Below are positions 56,727 through 64,000 of a stretch of 64,000 bases of DNA, piece by piece. The position numbers and the translations under genes are program-made. The stretch is from Pseudomonadota bacterium. GTDB lineage: Bacteria > Pseudomonadota > Gammaproteobacteria > Steroidobacterales > Steroidobacteraceae. Each line of letters starts with the position of its first letter. Position 1 is the first letter of the stretch. Location: positions 1,054,001 through 1,118,000 of the forward strand of contig JBBCGI010000001.1 of NCBI GenBank assembly GCA_037200975.1, written 5' to 3'. The notes under the pieces are model-generated. The model was not told where the DNA came from, ran no database searches, and was given only the letters and a program-made list of their open reading frames with translations.

Positions 56727-57574
56727 ACAGTCCTGCGGTCCTCGACGTTGAGCTTGAGGCCGTGGACACCTGGCCGCCGGAATTCCTCCAGGCCGCAGTG
56801 CAGAATCGCGAGCTCATCCTTTCCTTTCAGCGCGAGAGGCAGCGCATCGACCGACTCGGATGGGATGACATCCGGGTTCGCATTAATCCTCCGGAGAACA
56901 GATACGAAGATGAATACAAAGCGCTGGTGGATCGTCTCGATGGATCTCTCGTGCGCCACCGGATCGTGGGATATCACTGCACACGCTTGACGCCGGGCGA
57001 GATCCGCAGCATCAAAGCGAACGGGCTTCGACTTCTCTCTACGGACCTTGTCCGCCAGCGCCTTGATTCGTGCGTCGCCGATGGACACATGACGTCCGCC
57101 CAGTGCGAGTATCTAGTCGGAAGCCAGATCATGCGTGAAAGCCTCGGAAACCTGCACGGCAACCGAACGGGCATGATCTGGTTTTGCCCGAACCGTTCGA
57201 CGCTGCAGGAATCGTCGGGCGTCTATCGCCTGTTCCGCTCCTGGGGCGGGGAAGCCGTATACCTCGGGCACGAAGAGGATGAAAAGATAGCCGCTGTCCT
57301 CGCCGGCATCGGCACACCCTGCATCGTGAAATGCGCCATCCCGTTTCCTTGCGATGACCCTTACTACCCGCAATTTGCAGCGCGCTTCTTCTCTCAGTTC
57401 ATATCCAATGACTTCGAATATCCGGAGCCGAGTCCCGGATTCGATCTCTGCACAGAGCGCGACCTGCTTGGCTCTGAAGTACTTGAGGTCATCGAATTCT
57501 CCGATCCACGCTTCGAAAGCCTGACCGCTTGCTCAACCTGGCCGGCGCCTTACGGCATCATTGGCGCCACATGA
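56723..57574 (+). CDS. Putative ADP-ribosyltransferase-like protein
   Basis: A 283-residue protein. IVGYHCTRLTPGEIRSIKANGLRLL resembles the H-x-T strand and helix of ART/Tpt1-like folds (H-Y-E class), and later GMIWFCPNRSTLQ and VYLGHEEDEK could supply the second strand and an acidic residue. The match is by pattern only. Last gene of the five-gene operon, ending 5 bp from the convergent AlbA_2 gene. Confidence 0.5.
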   Translation: MNSPAVLDVELEAVDTWPPEFLQAAVQNRELILSFQRERQRIDRLGWDDIRVRINPPENRYEDEYKALVDRLDGSLVRHRIVGYHCTRLTPGEIRSIKANGLRLLSTDLVRQRLDSCVADGHMTSAQCEYLVGSQIMRESLGNLHGNRTGMIWFCPNRSTLQESSGVYRLFRSWGGEAVYLGHEEDEKIAAVLAGIGTPCIVKCAIPFPCDDPYYPQFAARFFSQFISNDFEYPEPSPGFDLCTERDLLGSEVLEVIEFSDPRFESLTACSTWPAPYGIIGAT

Positions 57575-57579
57575 AGCGC

Positions 57580-58989
57580 TCAGAACATCCCATGCGGCTT
57601 GTCGGCTTTGAGAATGCTCTTCCATTGTTCCGGCGGCGCCTTTCGGTTACTTGCACCGCTGCGTATATACAAATGAAATTCCTGCTGCAGGGCCACCGGG
57701 CCGTGCGCACCCTGCGAGACCTCGATGATGCCGACCAGCATCCCGTCAATCTCGACATGCGAGAAAGCGAGCGCGACTTCACCGTGTAGCAACTCCTTGA
57801 TGCGGTTCCTGAGCGCGCCGAAATAGCGGTCAATTGCCGCGTCTCCAATTTCCTGCTTGGCCCATTCTCTGAGCGCCTCGCCTATCCCTGAGATCGTGCA
57901 GTCATCGTTGACTCCTAAGTAGATGTGCCCGCCCTCGGCATTAGCAAGGGCGGCGGCCGTCTCAACGACTTCACGCAATTTCGGATTCTGCTTGCCGCGC
58001 TTGATCACGTCCTCCTTCGGAGAACGTTTGTCTGCAATTTCGATGAACGGCTTGAACTCGATGCGCAGCCCTTCACCGCTTTGGCACGCCTTTCGTACCT
58101 GATCCTGGAGCGTGCGTTCGATCGACCCCGGCGTTGCTCGGCTCTGCCGGGAAAACTGATCCTCGCGGCGGTAGTCATAGACCACGGCTTCACCATCTAT
58201 GAGGAAATACTCGAAGCGGTCGGCACCCTCCGGCACGGCCAACGCGGCTCGACCATCCGCCACAGGAGCTTCGACGTGATGCAGCGCTTTTCCTTCCCAG
58301 TACGCGCCCTTGACGAGCAGAGACAGGGTTGAGGTCTTTGTACCGGCGATCGTAATAACAAGCGTTCGTTCGCCGGAGAACGCGGCATCGGCAATGTAGG
58401 CACGTATTTCCGGCAACAGGAAGTGGACATGGTCATTCCGTGAATCGCGGTCGCCGTGATAGACGCGAAGCGGCAGCCAGTCGCGCGCCGCCCCGTCAGC
58501 GTCGGGATAATACGGCTGCTTGACAGCCAGCAATGTGCGGACTGACGCTCTGCCGCCCCCCGTCGCGAACGGCAGCGAGACTACATACCCGGCGCGCGTC
58601 ATGTAGTCATTGTTGACGGGCAAGAGCTCCGCGCTCCAGTGAGTATTCTGTGAGCGCTGCAGCTGGATGCCACCGAAGCTCACATTCCCATCCTGCAGAT
58701 CGCGCGTGAACTTCAGACACTCCTTTGCCGTGAGGAAATCCTCAAAGAGGATCGCCTGCGAATACTCACGCGAAGTCACGCGCTCCGGGAGCGTTGCATC
58801 CGGCAAGAAGGCTTCAACTGTGCAGCACAGCAGTTCCCACTTGGCGTTTGCCTTCGTGAGAACAGCCCTTCGCCGAAATCTTCGGCCGTTGCCGACCGCC
58901 TTGATGCGCTGGACCAGCCTGCCGGGAACTTTGTCATTTGTGTATTCGCGATCCACCGTCTGGTCGTTCCTGTGTAAGCGTATGTTCAA
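57580..58989 (-). CDS. AlbA_2 (Schlafen-like) domain protein
   Basis: A 469-residue protein. The C-terminal third, LRIEFKPFIEI, LREVVETAAALANAEGGHIYLGV, GIIEV and YIRSGASNRKAPPEQW, is an AlbA_2/Schlafen domain (old name divergent AAA-4), found in RNA/DNA-acting and defence proteins. The N-terminal 300 residues are unrecognised. Frame from TTG 58989; GTG 58956 with AGGA 11 nt upstream is an alternative. It overlaps the gene upstream in the same operon. Confidence 0.7.
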   Translation of the reverse strand: MNIRLHRNDQTVDREYTNDKVPGRLVQRIKAVGNGRRFRRRAVLTKANAKWELLCCTVEAFLPDATLPERVTSREYSQAILFEDFLTAKECLKFTRDLQDGNVSFGGIQLQRSQNTHWSAELLPVNNDYMTRAGYVVSLPFATGGGRASVRTLLAVKQPYYPDADGAARDWLPLRVYHGDRDSRNDHVHFLLPEIRAYIADAAFSGERTLVITIAGTKTSTLSLLVKGAYWEGKALHHVEAPVADGRAALAVPEGADRFEYFLIDGEAVVYDYRREDQFSRQSRATPGSIERTLQDQVRKACQSGEGLRIEFKPFIEIADKRSPKEDVIKRGKQNPKLREVVETAAALANAEGGHIYLGVNDDCTISGIGEALREWAKQEIGDAAIDRYFGALRNRIKELLHGEVALAFSHVEIDGMLVGIIEVSQGAHGPVALQQEFHLYIRSGASNRKAPPEQWKSILKADKPHGMF

Positions 58990-60664
58990 TCAACTCCAGC
59001 TCTCCAGAGACCTGTCCGCACACAAATCTGAAGTGATTGGCGAAGCTCTCATGCTCTCTGAGCACATCCTGAACCAGTTGGTCCCTCTCGCTGCCGCCGC
59101 TGTGCCCTTTCGCTTTCGTCCTCACGTACTGAATCGTGCGCAGACCATTCAGCTTTCCAACTTCAGCTGCGGGTTTCCCGTTGTTCAATAGCTTTTCAAG
59201 CAGCGCGATCGTCTTATCATCTTTTTCATACGGCACTTTCTCTGCGTCTAACTTCGCGCGGATGGCTTTCGTCTCAAAACCTTCCACCAGCAGCTTTGCC
59301 AGATCCAAAAATGCTTCCGCCCATTCGTCCGGGCTGGCGGAAAGCGGCGTGTTCACGCGATCGAGCAGCTTCTTGTCGCGCAACGTCCACCATGGAACCT
59401 TTTCGCTCTGCCAGCGATGGACGATCTGCATGGTGTCCATGAGCGGATCCGGAATGGTCTCGAATTTTCCTTCGAAGTCCGTTGTAATGGCGCGCTGTGA
59501 AATTCCCGCCTTCGGGTTCTCGTTGTAGGCCGCCCAATGCATCTGCTCGGAGTACGGGAGGCCGCGCAAATACACGATATAGGCGAAAACCTGTCCGGCT
59601 TCATTAACGTCGATGGCGCTGAGATGCCAGGCCGCCCGGCATGAAACGTCGCGCTCTCCCACAGTGTATTTTTCGCGGTCGGCTTTGTACTTGAGCAGCA
59701 CGTCGGGACGAAAAAACGCGGGCGACAATTCAAACGGCAGCGAATTTCCTTTCGCTTCAAAGTAGTTCGTCGTCGCAGCCGGGTCGGTGGAAATTTTTCT
59801 CACCTGTTTGTTGCGCCAGTCACTGACAATGAACTCCGCATATTGCCTGTCCTCCTTCTGTGCGCGAGCGCCCCAAGGAGGAAAGATGACCTTTTTCGAG
59901 CGGCGCGGGCGGATGATCTGCACGCCGCGCAGATAGGAGGCGTGGCCGTTAATTTTCTGGTGGAAGAACAGCTCTTCCGAAAGCCGGATATCCTGCGGAG
60001 GGTCGTTCGTCCAGCCGGAGAATCCTGCGTTCCGATAGAGCGGGATATCGAACATGCGTACAAGCGATGAATTGCCGGCGACCAAGTACTCCTCAAGCGG
60101 CTCCCATTTGAAAGTCGCCAACCCCAGTGAACTTCCTTTGTCCTCACGGGTCGTGATCGAGACGGTGTGCTCAATATCTCCGTGCTTATTGAAGCGACAG
60201 TGCGCGCGCTTCTCCGGGCGCCAGTGGATTTGCGCAAGGTGCGCGTATTCCTGGTGAAGCTCAAGGTAATTGCGGCCAGGGCCGGTCCACTCTTCAAAGG
60301 TGCGGCCAAAGATCAGCTGCACACCCCCATCGAGCGTCCTGCTTGCCGTTCCTGTCAGCCCCCGTTCGATCCAGGTGTCGTCTGCGCTCGATACGATGCT
60401 CGCGATCGAGCGATGAGCGTTGAAGTTCCAACCCATGAGGTCTTTTCGGTCTATGGGCGACAGTCGCTCATTCGAAACAGCGACCGAGTTAATGAAGGTG
60501 TGCTCGCTCGACGCAAAGACGACGAGCTCGTCTTCAGCCGCGTTCCGCTGCAGGAAGGCGATGTGCGCATCGCCCTGTAGCCAACGGGCGAATTCTGGCG
60601 GGCCAGGAGGCGCAGCATCCAGATTCGTGATCGCCTCGATGATCTTCTTGTGCTCGTAGTTCAT
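58934..60664 (-). CDS. Unrecognised 576-residue protein of the TrlF operon
   Basis: I do not recognise its family. Strand-rich N-terminal two thirds with aromatic-rich blocks (FEEWTGPGRNYLELHQEY, HCRFNKHGD, RRSKKVIFPPWGA, MHWAAYNENPKAGIS), then a helical C-terminus where VRTKAKGHSGG could be an R-x5-H HEPN-like motif. It is the middle gene between the PHP-SMC ATPase and the AlbA_2 protein and may be the specificity or effector part. Confidence 0.6.
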   Translation of the reverse strand: MNYEHKKIIEAITNLDAAPPGPPEFARWLQGDAHIAFLQRNAAEDELVVFASSEHTFINSVAVSNERLSPIDRKDLMGWNFNAHRSIASIVSSADDTWIERGLTGTASRTLDGGVQLIFGRTFEEWTGPGRNYLELHQEYAHLAQIHWRPEKRAHCRFNKHGDIEHTVSITTREDKGSSLGLATFKWEPLEEYLVAGNSSLVRMFDIPLYRNAGFSGWTNDPPQDIRLSEELFFHQKINGHASYLRGVQIIRPRRSKKVIFPPWGARAQKEDRQYAEFIVSDWRNKQVRKISTDPAATTNYFEAKGNSLPFELSPAFFRPDVLLKYKADREKYTVGERDVSCRAAWHLSAIDVNEAGQVFAYIVYLRGLPYSEQMHWAAYNENPKAGISQRAITTDFEGKFETIPDPLMDTMQIVHRWQSEKVPWWTLRDKKLLDRVNTPLSASPDEWAEAFLDLAKLLVEGFETKAIRAKLDAEKVPYEKDDKTIALLEKLLNNGKPAAEVGKLNGLRTIQYVRTKAKGHSGGSERDQLVQDVLREHESFANHFRFVCGQVSGELELIEHTLTQERPDGGSRIHK

Positions 60665-60736
60665 TCAGTCGTTGTCGCATGTTCGAGTGAAGAGAGACAA
60701 GAGTCGAGAATCGCGACATTGGGCTTCAACGCCACT

Positions 60737-63439
60737 TCAATCATCTCCACGCAGTCGAACGCCATATGTTTTGGCTCGACGAAGAAACGCTTCGCGCGCT
60801 CCCTCGAGGATTGCGCATGCAGAGTCGCGCGTGGGTGGATGATCTATCGATCCTCTCGCAACGATTTCGCCGCGGTCACTGAGTGCCTTCATAACAACGA
60901 TCAACTCTGCGTCACCTAATACCGCGACATTTGGATTGTGGGTGACGATGATGACCTGCCGCCGCTCCTTCGCCCGGCGCAACACGGGAACGAGTGTGGT
61001 GTAGATAAACTCGCCATCCAGATTGTCTTCCGGCTGATCGATGATTAGCGGACAATTGCTTTCTGACGAGAGCAGCAGCGCAAGCAGTACTGACTGCTGT
61101 TGACCGAGCGATAGCTTTGAGAAGTCGCGGACCAGAGCGCGCTTGCCACCTTTTCCGTCAGGAACCATACGTGAGACATGGAGGCGAGGCATGTCGTGCA
61201 AGACCGTCCGTTCCAGCGCAAACCTTACAGGCGGCTCAGATAGGCGCACGATGATTTGATCTGCGTCCTCCTTCTTGAAGACTTGCACTCCTTCCGGAGT
61301 CTTCAAATCCATGATTGCCTTGGGATCGACCTTCTTTATGGCCTCTAGCAAACTCGGAATAGTTAGCTGCTCGACCAAAAAGGCCGCTCTTGGCTGCTGG
61401 TTGGTCTTCCAACCCATTGCATTTATGATTTGTTCGGCCGCGTCGGGTGAAAACGCATCTCGCGCGTACTTTAAGCTCACCTGAAGGTCCGAAAGAGCTT
61501 CACCAAGTGTCGCCGTTGCCCTGCGTGCGAAGGCATCGCGCAGATTCGCCACCTTCTCGCGCGCGGCCCACCGCTCCTTCAGTGCGGCCGCTCTCTGTTT
61601 CTTGACTACGTCGAGGTGCGGCACCCATGTTCTTAGGTTGTTCAAATCGTTTTGGTATGCCGCCTCGTCCTTCGCAAGCTTGGCGATGTACGACATGTCG
61701 AAAGAGACCTTTAAGCCTTCAAGCTCTCTGCGTTTCGCATCCACCTTCTTTTGCGCTTCCGTTTCCTTCAGCTTCCAGCTTGCAAACTGGGTCGTTACAA
61801 CTGTCTCAAACCCTGTCAATGCCGTCTTGAGCTGACCTTCGGCTGAGGTAATGGCGCTTTCAAGCGTGGTTGCGCCCGCAAGGATGGCGCGAAACTCATC
61901 TGCTCCGACAGCCAGGTTTGCGGGTTCGCCCAGGGCCCGGATCTCCTCGATTGCCGCTCTTGGCGACCCTTCTTCAACTCCCTCTCTCACCTCACGCAGC
62001 TTTGTCTGAATTTCAGTTCTGATCGTCCGCTCCGTCGCAAGTTGGCGGTGAAGCTGAATTAGCTCCTTGACCTCCGGCTTCTGCAGCGCGGCAAGCTGAC
62101 TCTTTGTGGTAGCAAGCAAACTTTCATACTGCGGAATGAGCTTTACCTTTTGTTCCGCCTTCTCAATTTCGCTTTGCAGGTGTAGCAGTTTCTCCCGCGC
62201 CGCCTCTTCCGCCGCGATCGCTTCCGAGAGATCAACAAACCTATCCAGGTACTTCAGGAGGGCGAGCGGATCAGTTTGAGCATCATGGCTGATCTTTGCG
62301 GCCTCACCTTGCCCGAAGCAAGCCACTTCGAACGAAGTCGGGCCAACTAAAGGGTCGTCGAGATTCTCAACCTGACCGTCTTTCATCCGTAATAGGGAGT
62401 GGCGTTGCCCGGCCTGATCCTCCCAAAAGAGGTGGAGTTCATCCGGCCAGACCTCTGAATCAATCACCTTGCTATCGCTCTCACAAGCGCTTGCGATACA
62501 GCGAACCGATTCGAATACAGTCGATTTTCCGGTCCCGCGCCCGCCGATGATGCAATTGAGATTTGGACTGAATTGCACGACCTGGCCCGACAGGAATCCA
62601 CCATCGATGTGTACGCCGAGAATTCGGGGGACTGCCGCGGGCACGTGGTCTTCAATACGAACCCGCGCATCTGCATCCTCCAACGCGAGGCGAAGCGCGT
62701 CGAAAGACGGTGCATCCATCTTGTAGCGCGTTACCCTGCGCTTGCTCGCAGCGTTGCGACCGAGAGCATCGAGCGTGTGGGCGTCAGAATTTAGGACACG
62801 AGCCAAGAATTGCTTGGAACCTAGCTTGAGCTTGGCAATCCTTTTCCTCCCGATATTCGCACGCTGCTGATCGGGATCTCCATCGGCGTATGAGATTTGA
62901 GAATTCGCGTGCTTCAGCTCGATTGCGAGCAGCGCAGGATGGCAAAGCACGTCTTCCTTGTGGGGGCTAGCGCCGGGATTCTCGGTCTCAAATCCGGAGG
63001 GCACATCTACATGGGCAAGGATTCCGAAACCACCTAAAGGCATGAGGAGATTGAGGCAGCCAAGTAGCGACTCCTGACACCGCGAGGTTGCGGTCCCTCG
63101 ATCAACGATAGTTACCTTTCCTCGAAAACTTCGAAGGGCCTCCAGCGAGGGCAGGTAGCAGAGCATGTGCCCCTGCGGTGTCGAAAGCTCAATTGCGGGA
63201 ATTACAGTTAACGAGGTGCCCTGTGCAGCGCGAAGCATGGCCTCGATGCTGTCAATCTCGTTGTGATCTGAGACGGCGATGATTGATAGCCCCTCTGAGA
63301 CCGCCGTCTGCACAATTGCTATCGGCGTCATCGCGTTATCGCGCACGTCATGCGATGCGCCAGACGAATGAATGTGCAGATCGGCGCGAAAGAATCGCGC
63401 TCCGGTGGAAACAGCTAGGACATCTTCGAGCGCCGACAT
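60737..63439 (-). CDS. trlF: TrlF-type PHP-SMC ATPase
   Basis: A 900-residue fusion. An N-terminal PHP phosphoesterase (FRADLHIHSSGASHD, VSDHNEIDS, LAHVDVPSG, VLNSDAHTLDALG) is followed by an ABC/SMC ATPase: Walker A IIGGRGTGKST (about residue 298), a long coiled coil (about 400-650), signature KLSLGQQQSVLLALLL, Walker B LIIDQPEDNLD and the switch VTHNPN. Such TrlF-family proteins occur in defence islands; the PHP part probably cleaves nucleic acid or nucleotides when the ATPase senses its target. ATG 63439 has AGGA 9 nt upstream. It leads a three-gene operon. Confidence 0.87.
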   Translation of the reverse strand: MSALEDVLAVSTGARFFRADLHIHSSGASHDVRDNAMTPIAIVQTAVSEGLSIIAVSDHNEIDSIEAMLRAAQGTSLTVIPAIELSTPQGHMLCYLPSLEALRSFRGKVTIVDRGTATSRCQESLLGCLNLLMPLGGFGILAHVDVPSGFETENPGASPHKEDVLCHPALLAIELKHANSQISYADGDPDQQRANIGRKRIAKLKLGSKQFLARVLNSDAHTLDALGRNAASKRRVTRYKMDAPSFDALRLALEDADARVRIEDHVPAAVPRILGVHIDGGFLSGQVVQFSPNLNCIIGGRGTGKSTVFESVRCIASACESDSKVIDSEVWPDELHLFWEDQAGQRHSLLRMKDGQVENLDDPLVGPTSFEVACFGQGEAAKISHDAQTDPLALLKYLDRFVDLSEAIAAEEAAREKLLHLQSEIEKAEQKVKLIPQYESLLATTKSQLAALQKPEVKELIQLHRQLATERTIRTEIQTKLREVREGVEEGSPRAAIEEIRALGEPANLAVGADEFRAILAGATTLESAITSAEGQLKTALTGFETVVTTQFASWKLKETEAQKKVDAKRRELEGLKVSFDMSYIAKLAKDEAAYQNDLNNLRTWVPHLDVVKKQRAAALKERWAAREKVANLRDAFARRATATLGEALSDLQVSLKYARDAFSPDAAEQIINAMGWKTNQQPRAAFLVEQLTIPSLLEAIKKVDPKAIMDLKTPEGVQVFKKEDADQIIVRLSEPPVRFALERTVLHDMPRLHVSRMVPDGKGGKRALVRDFSKLSLGQQQSVLLALLLSSESNCPLIIDQPEDNLDGEFIYTTLVPVLRRAKERRQVIIVTHNPNVAVLGDAELIVVMKALSDRGEIVARGSIDHPPTRDSACAILEGAREAFLRRAKTYGVRLRGDD

Positions 63440-63607
63440 GCAGAGAATTCCTATTTTTGTAGTTGGACGTAACGGCTTGGCCCGAGGCACTGATCTTGCT
63501 GCCCCGCAGCACGCACTGGCCGCCGCATCGGACCAACTACCTATGCACGGCGACCCTAGCAATGTAAATAGCGAGGGCTACTTTGCTAGGCCCAAGGCCA
63601 CCCAAGC
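63440..63607 (-). promoter_or_regulatory. Leader and promoter region of the TrlF operon
   Basis: Two inverted repeats lie here: CCTAGCAA/TTGCTAGG (63555-63562, 63583-63590) and GTAGTTGG/CCAACTAC (63459-63466, 63533-63540). The first may be the MobC gene terminator; the second brackets the presumed promoter. Confidence 0.35.
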
Positions 63608-64000
63608 CTAAGCATCCGCTCTCGAATGCCCCACGATCCAACTTCGAAGGTTCGCCTTGAGCAACGCTTTGGTGTTCTCGCGCAGCGCTTCGCAGATCTT
63701 GAGCATCGCCCGAAACTCCTCGCGCACCGAGCCAGGAAACCCGCCTCCCTCATTCGCGACCTTGGCAATCTGATTGATGTTCCGCCCAATGGCCGCCAGC
63801 TCGGCGATGCTGCGCTTGAGCGCGAGCAGCTCGTCCTTCGGCAAGGGAATGAGCGATCGCAGGTGAGCACGCACCAGGACGGAGACATAGGTCGCCGCCG
63901 GCATCGCTCGAGCCCCAGCTCGGTCGCGCAGCATGACCTGATCGCTGGGCTGCAGGCGAACAGTCAGTCGCGCCTGGCGAAGTCCTCCTTCGTCCCGCCT
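63608..64000 (-). CDS. mobC: MobC-like mobilization protein, 5' end outside the window
   Basis: The frame stays open to the right edge, so the ATG at 63934 is not the likely start. The visible part begins RLTVRLQPSDQVMLRDRAGA, an RHH-type strand-helix, then PAATYVSVLVRAHLR and the MobC core LKRSIAELAAIGRNINQIAKVANE. MobC proteins help the relaxase nick at oriT of mobilizable elements. Its place beside the defence genes marks the island as mobilizable; the relaxase is expected further right or downstream. Confidence 0.78.
   Translation of the reverse strand, partial: RRDEGGLRQARLTVRLQPSDQVMLRDRAGARAMPAATYVSVLVRAHLRSLIPLPKDELLALKRSIAELAAIGRNINQIAKVANEGGGFPGSVREEFRAMLKICEALRENTKALLKANLRSWIVGHSRADA

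Overview
The window reads as chromosome of a high-GC gammaproteobacterium that feeds on plant-derived or other complex carbon. The signs are four long TonB-dependent receptors, a PL1-type lyase ending in a GlyGly-CTERM-like tail, a PQQ dehydrogenase with a fused cytochrome c domain, and many GTG starts behind GGGGGA-type ribosome sites. A Steroidobacter/Nevskiales-like host would fit, but nothing here fixes the taxon. The DNA right of about 47.5 kb looks visibly more A/T-rich and is different in content.

Layout. (1) 0-4 kb: the N-terminus of a secreted lipoprotein paralogous to the PL1 lyase at 43-46 kb, an ExuR/UxuR-like GntR regulator and a TonB receptor with a UxuR-like TGGTATACCA box in front. 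(2) 4.1-7.6 kb: a tRNA-like att remnant, an alpha/beta hydrolase, a decayed spermidine-synthase-like gene, then an RHH protein, a UPF0149 protein and an intact spermidine-synthase-like gene. (3) 7.8-43 kb: a large catabolic cluster in seven or eight transcription units. It holds three near-identical-length TonB receptors (914-916 aa), two LigB-fold proteins, two EthD-like proteins, two Gfo/Idh oxidoreductases, two aldo/keto reductases, three MFS transporters, a LigM-like O-demethylase, a D-2-hydroxyacid dehydrogenase, a GST and regulators of the GntR, DeoR and AraC types. It also holds two routes for four-carbon acid sugars (DUF1537 kinase plus PdxA2; DenD-OtnI-OtnK-OtnC), both leading to DHAP. 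A recurring 16-bp motif, approximately GAAAWGTCCTAYSGAA, stands before nearly every unit and marks the cluster as one regulon. (4) 43-47 kb: PL1 lyase and a HigBA toxin-antitoxin pair. (5) 47.5-64 kb: a tRNA-Arg 3' remnant, a second toxin-antitoxin pair, then three compact operons of mostly unfamiliar genes with nuclease-like, HEPN, ART-like, AlbA_2 and PHP-SMC (TrlF) features, and a MobC-like gene running off the right edge. This is a mobilizable defence-type island.

How it works together (inference): the receptors and MFS carriers import a substrate that is oxidised in the periplasm (PQQ enzyme), demethylated (LigM-like) and broken to C4 sugar acids, which the tetronate enzymes turn into DHAP. 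The actual substrate cannot be read from the sequence; the LigB-fold pair lacks a usual iron-ligand histidine, so an ordinary extradiol ring cleavage is doubtful.

Most exciting: the overlapping five-gene operon at 52.9-57.6 kb (PD-(D/E)XK, HEPN, LA2681-type HEPN, HNH-like, ART-like), the TrlF operon facing it, and the regulon motif of the catabolic cluster.
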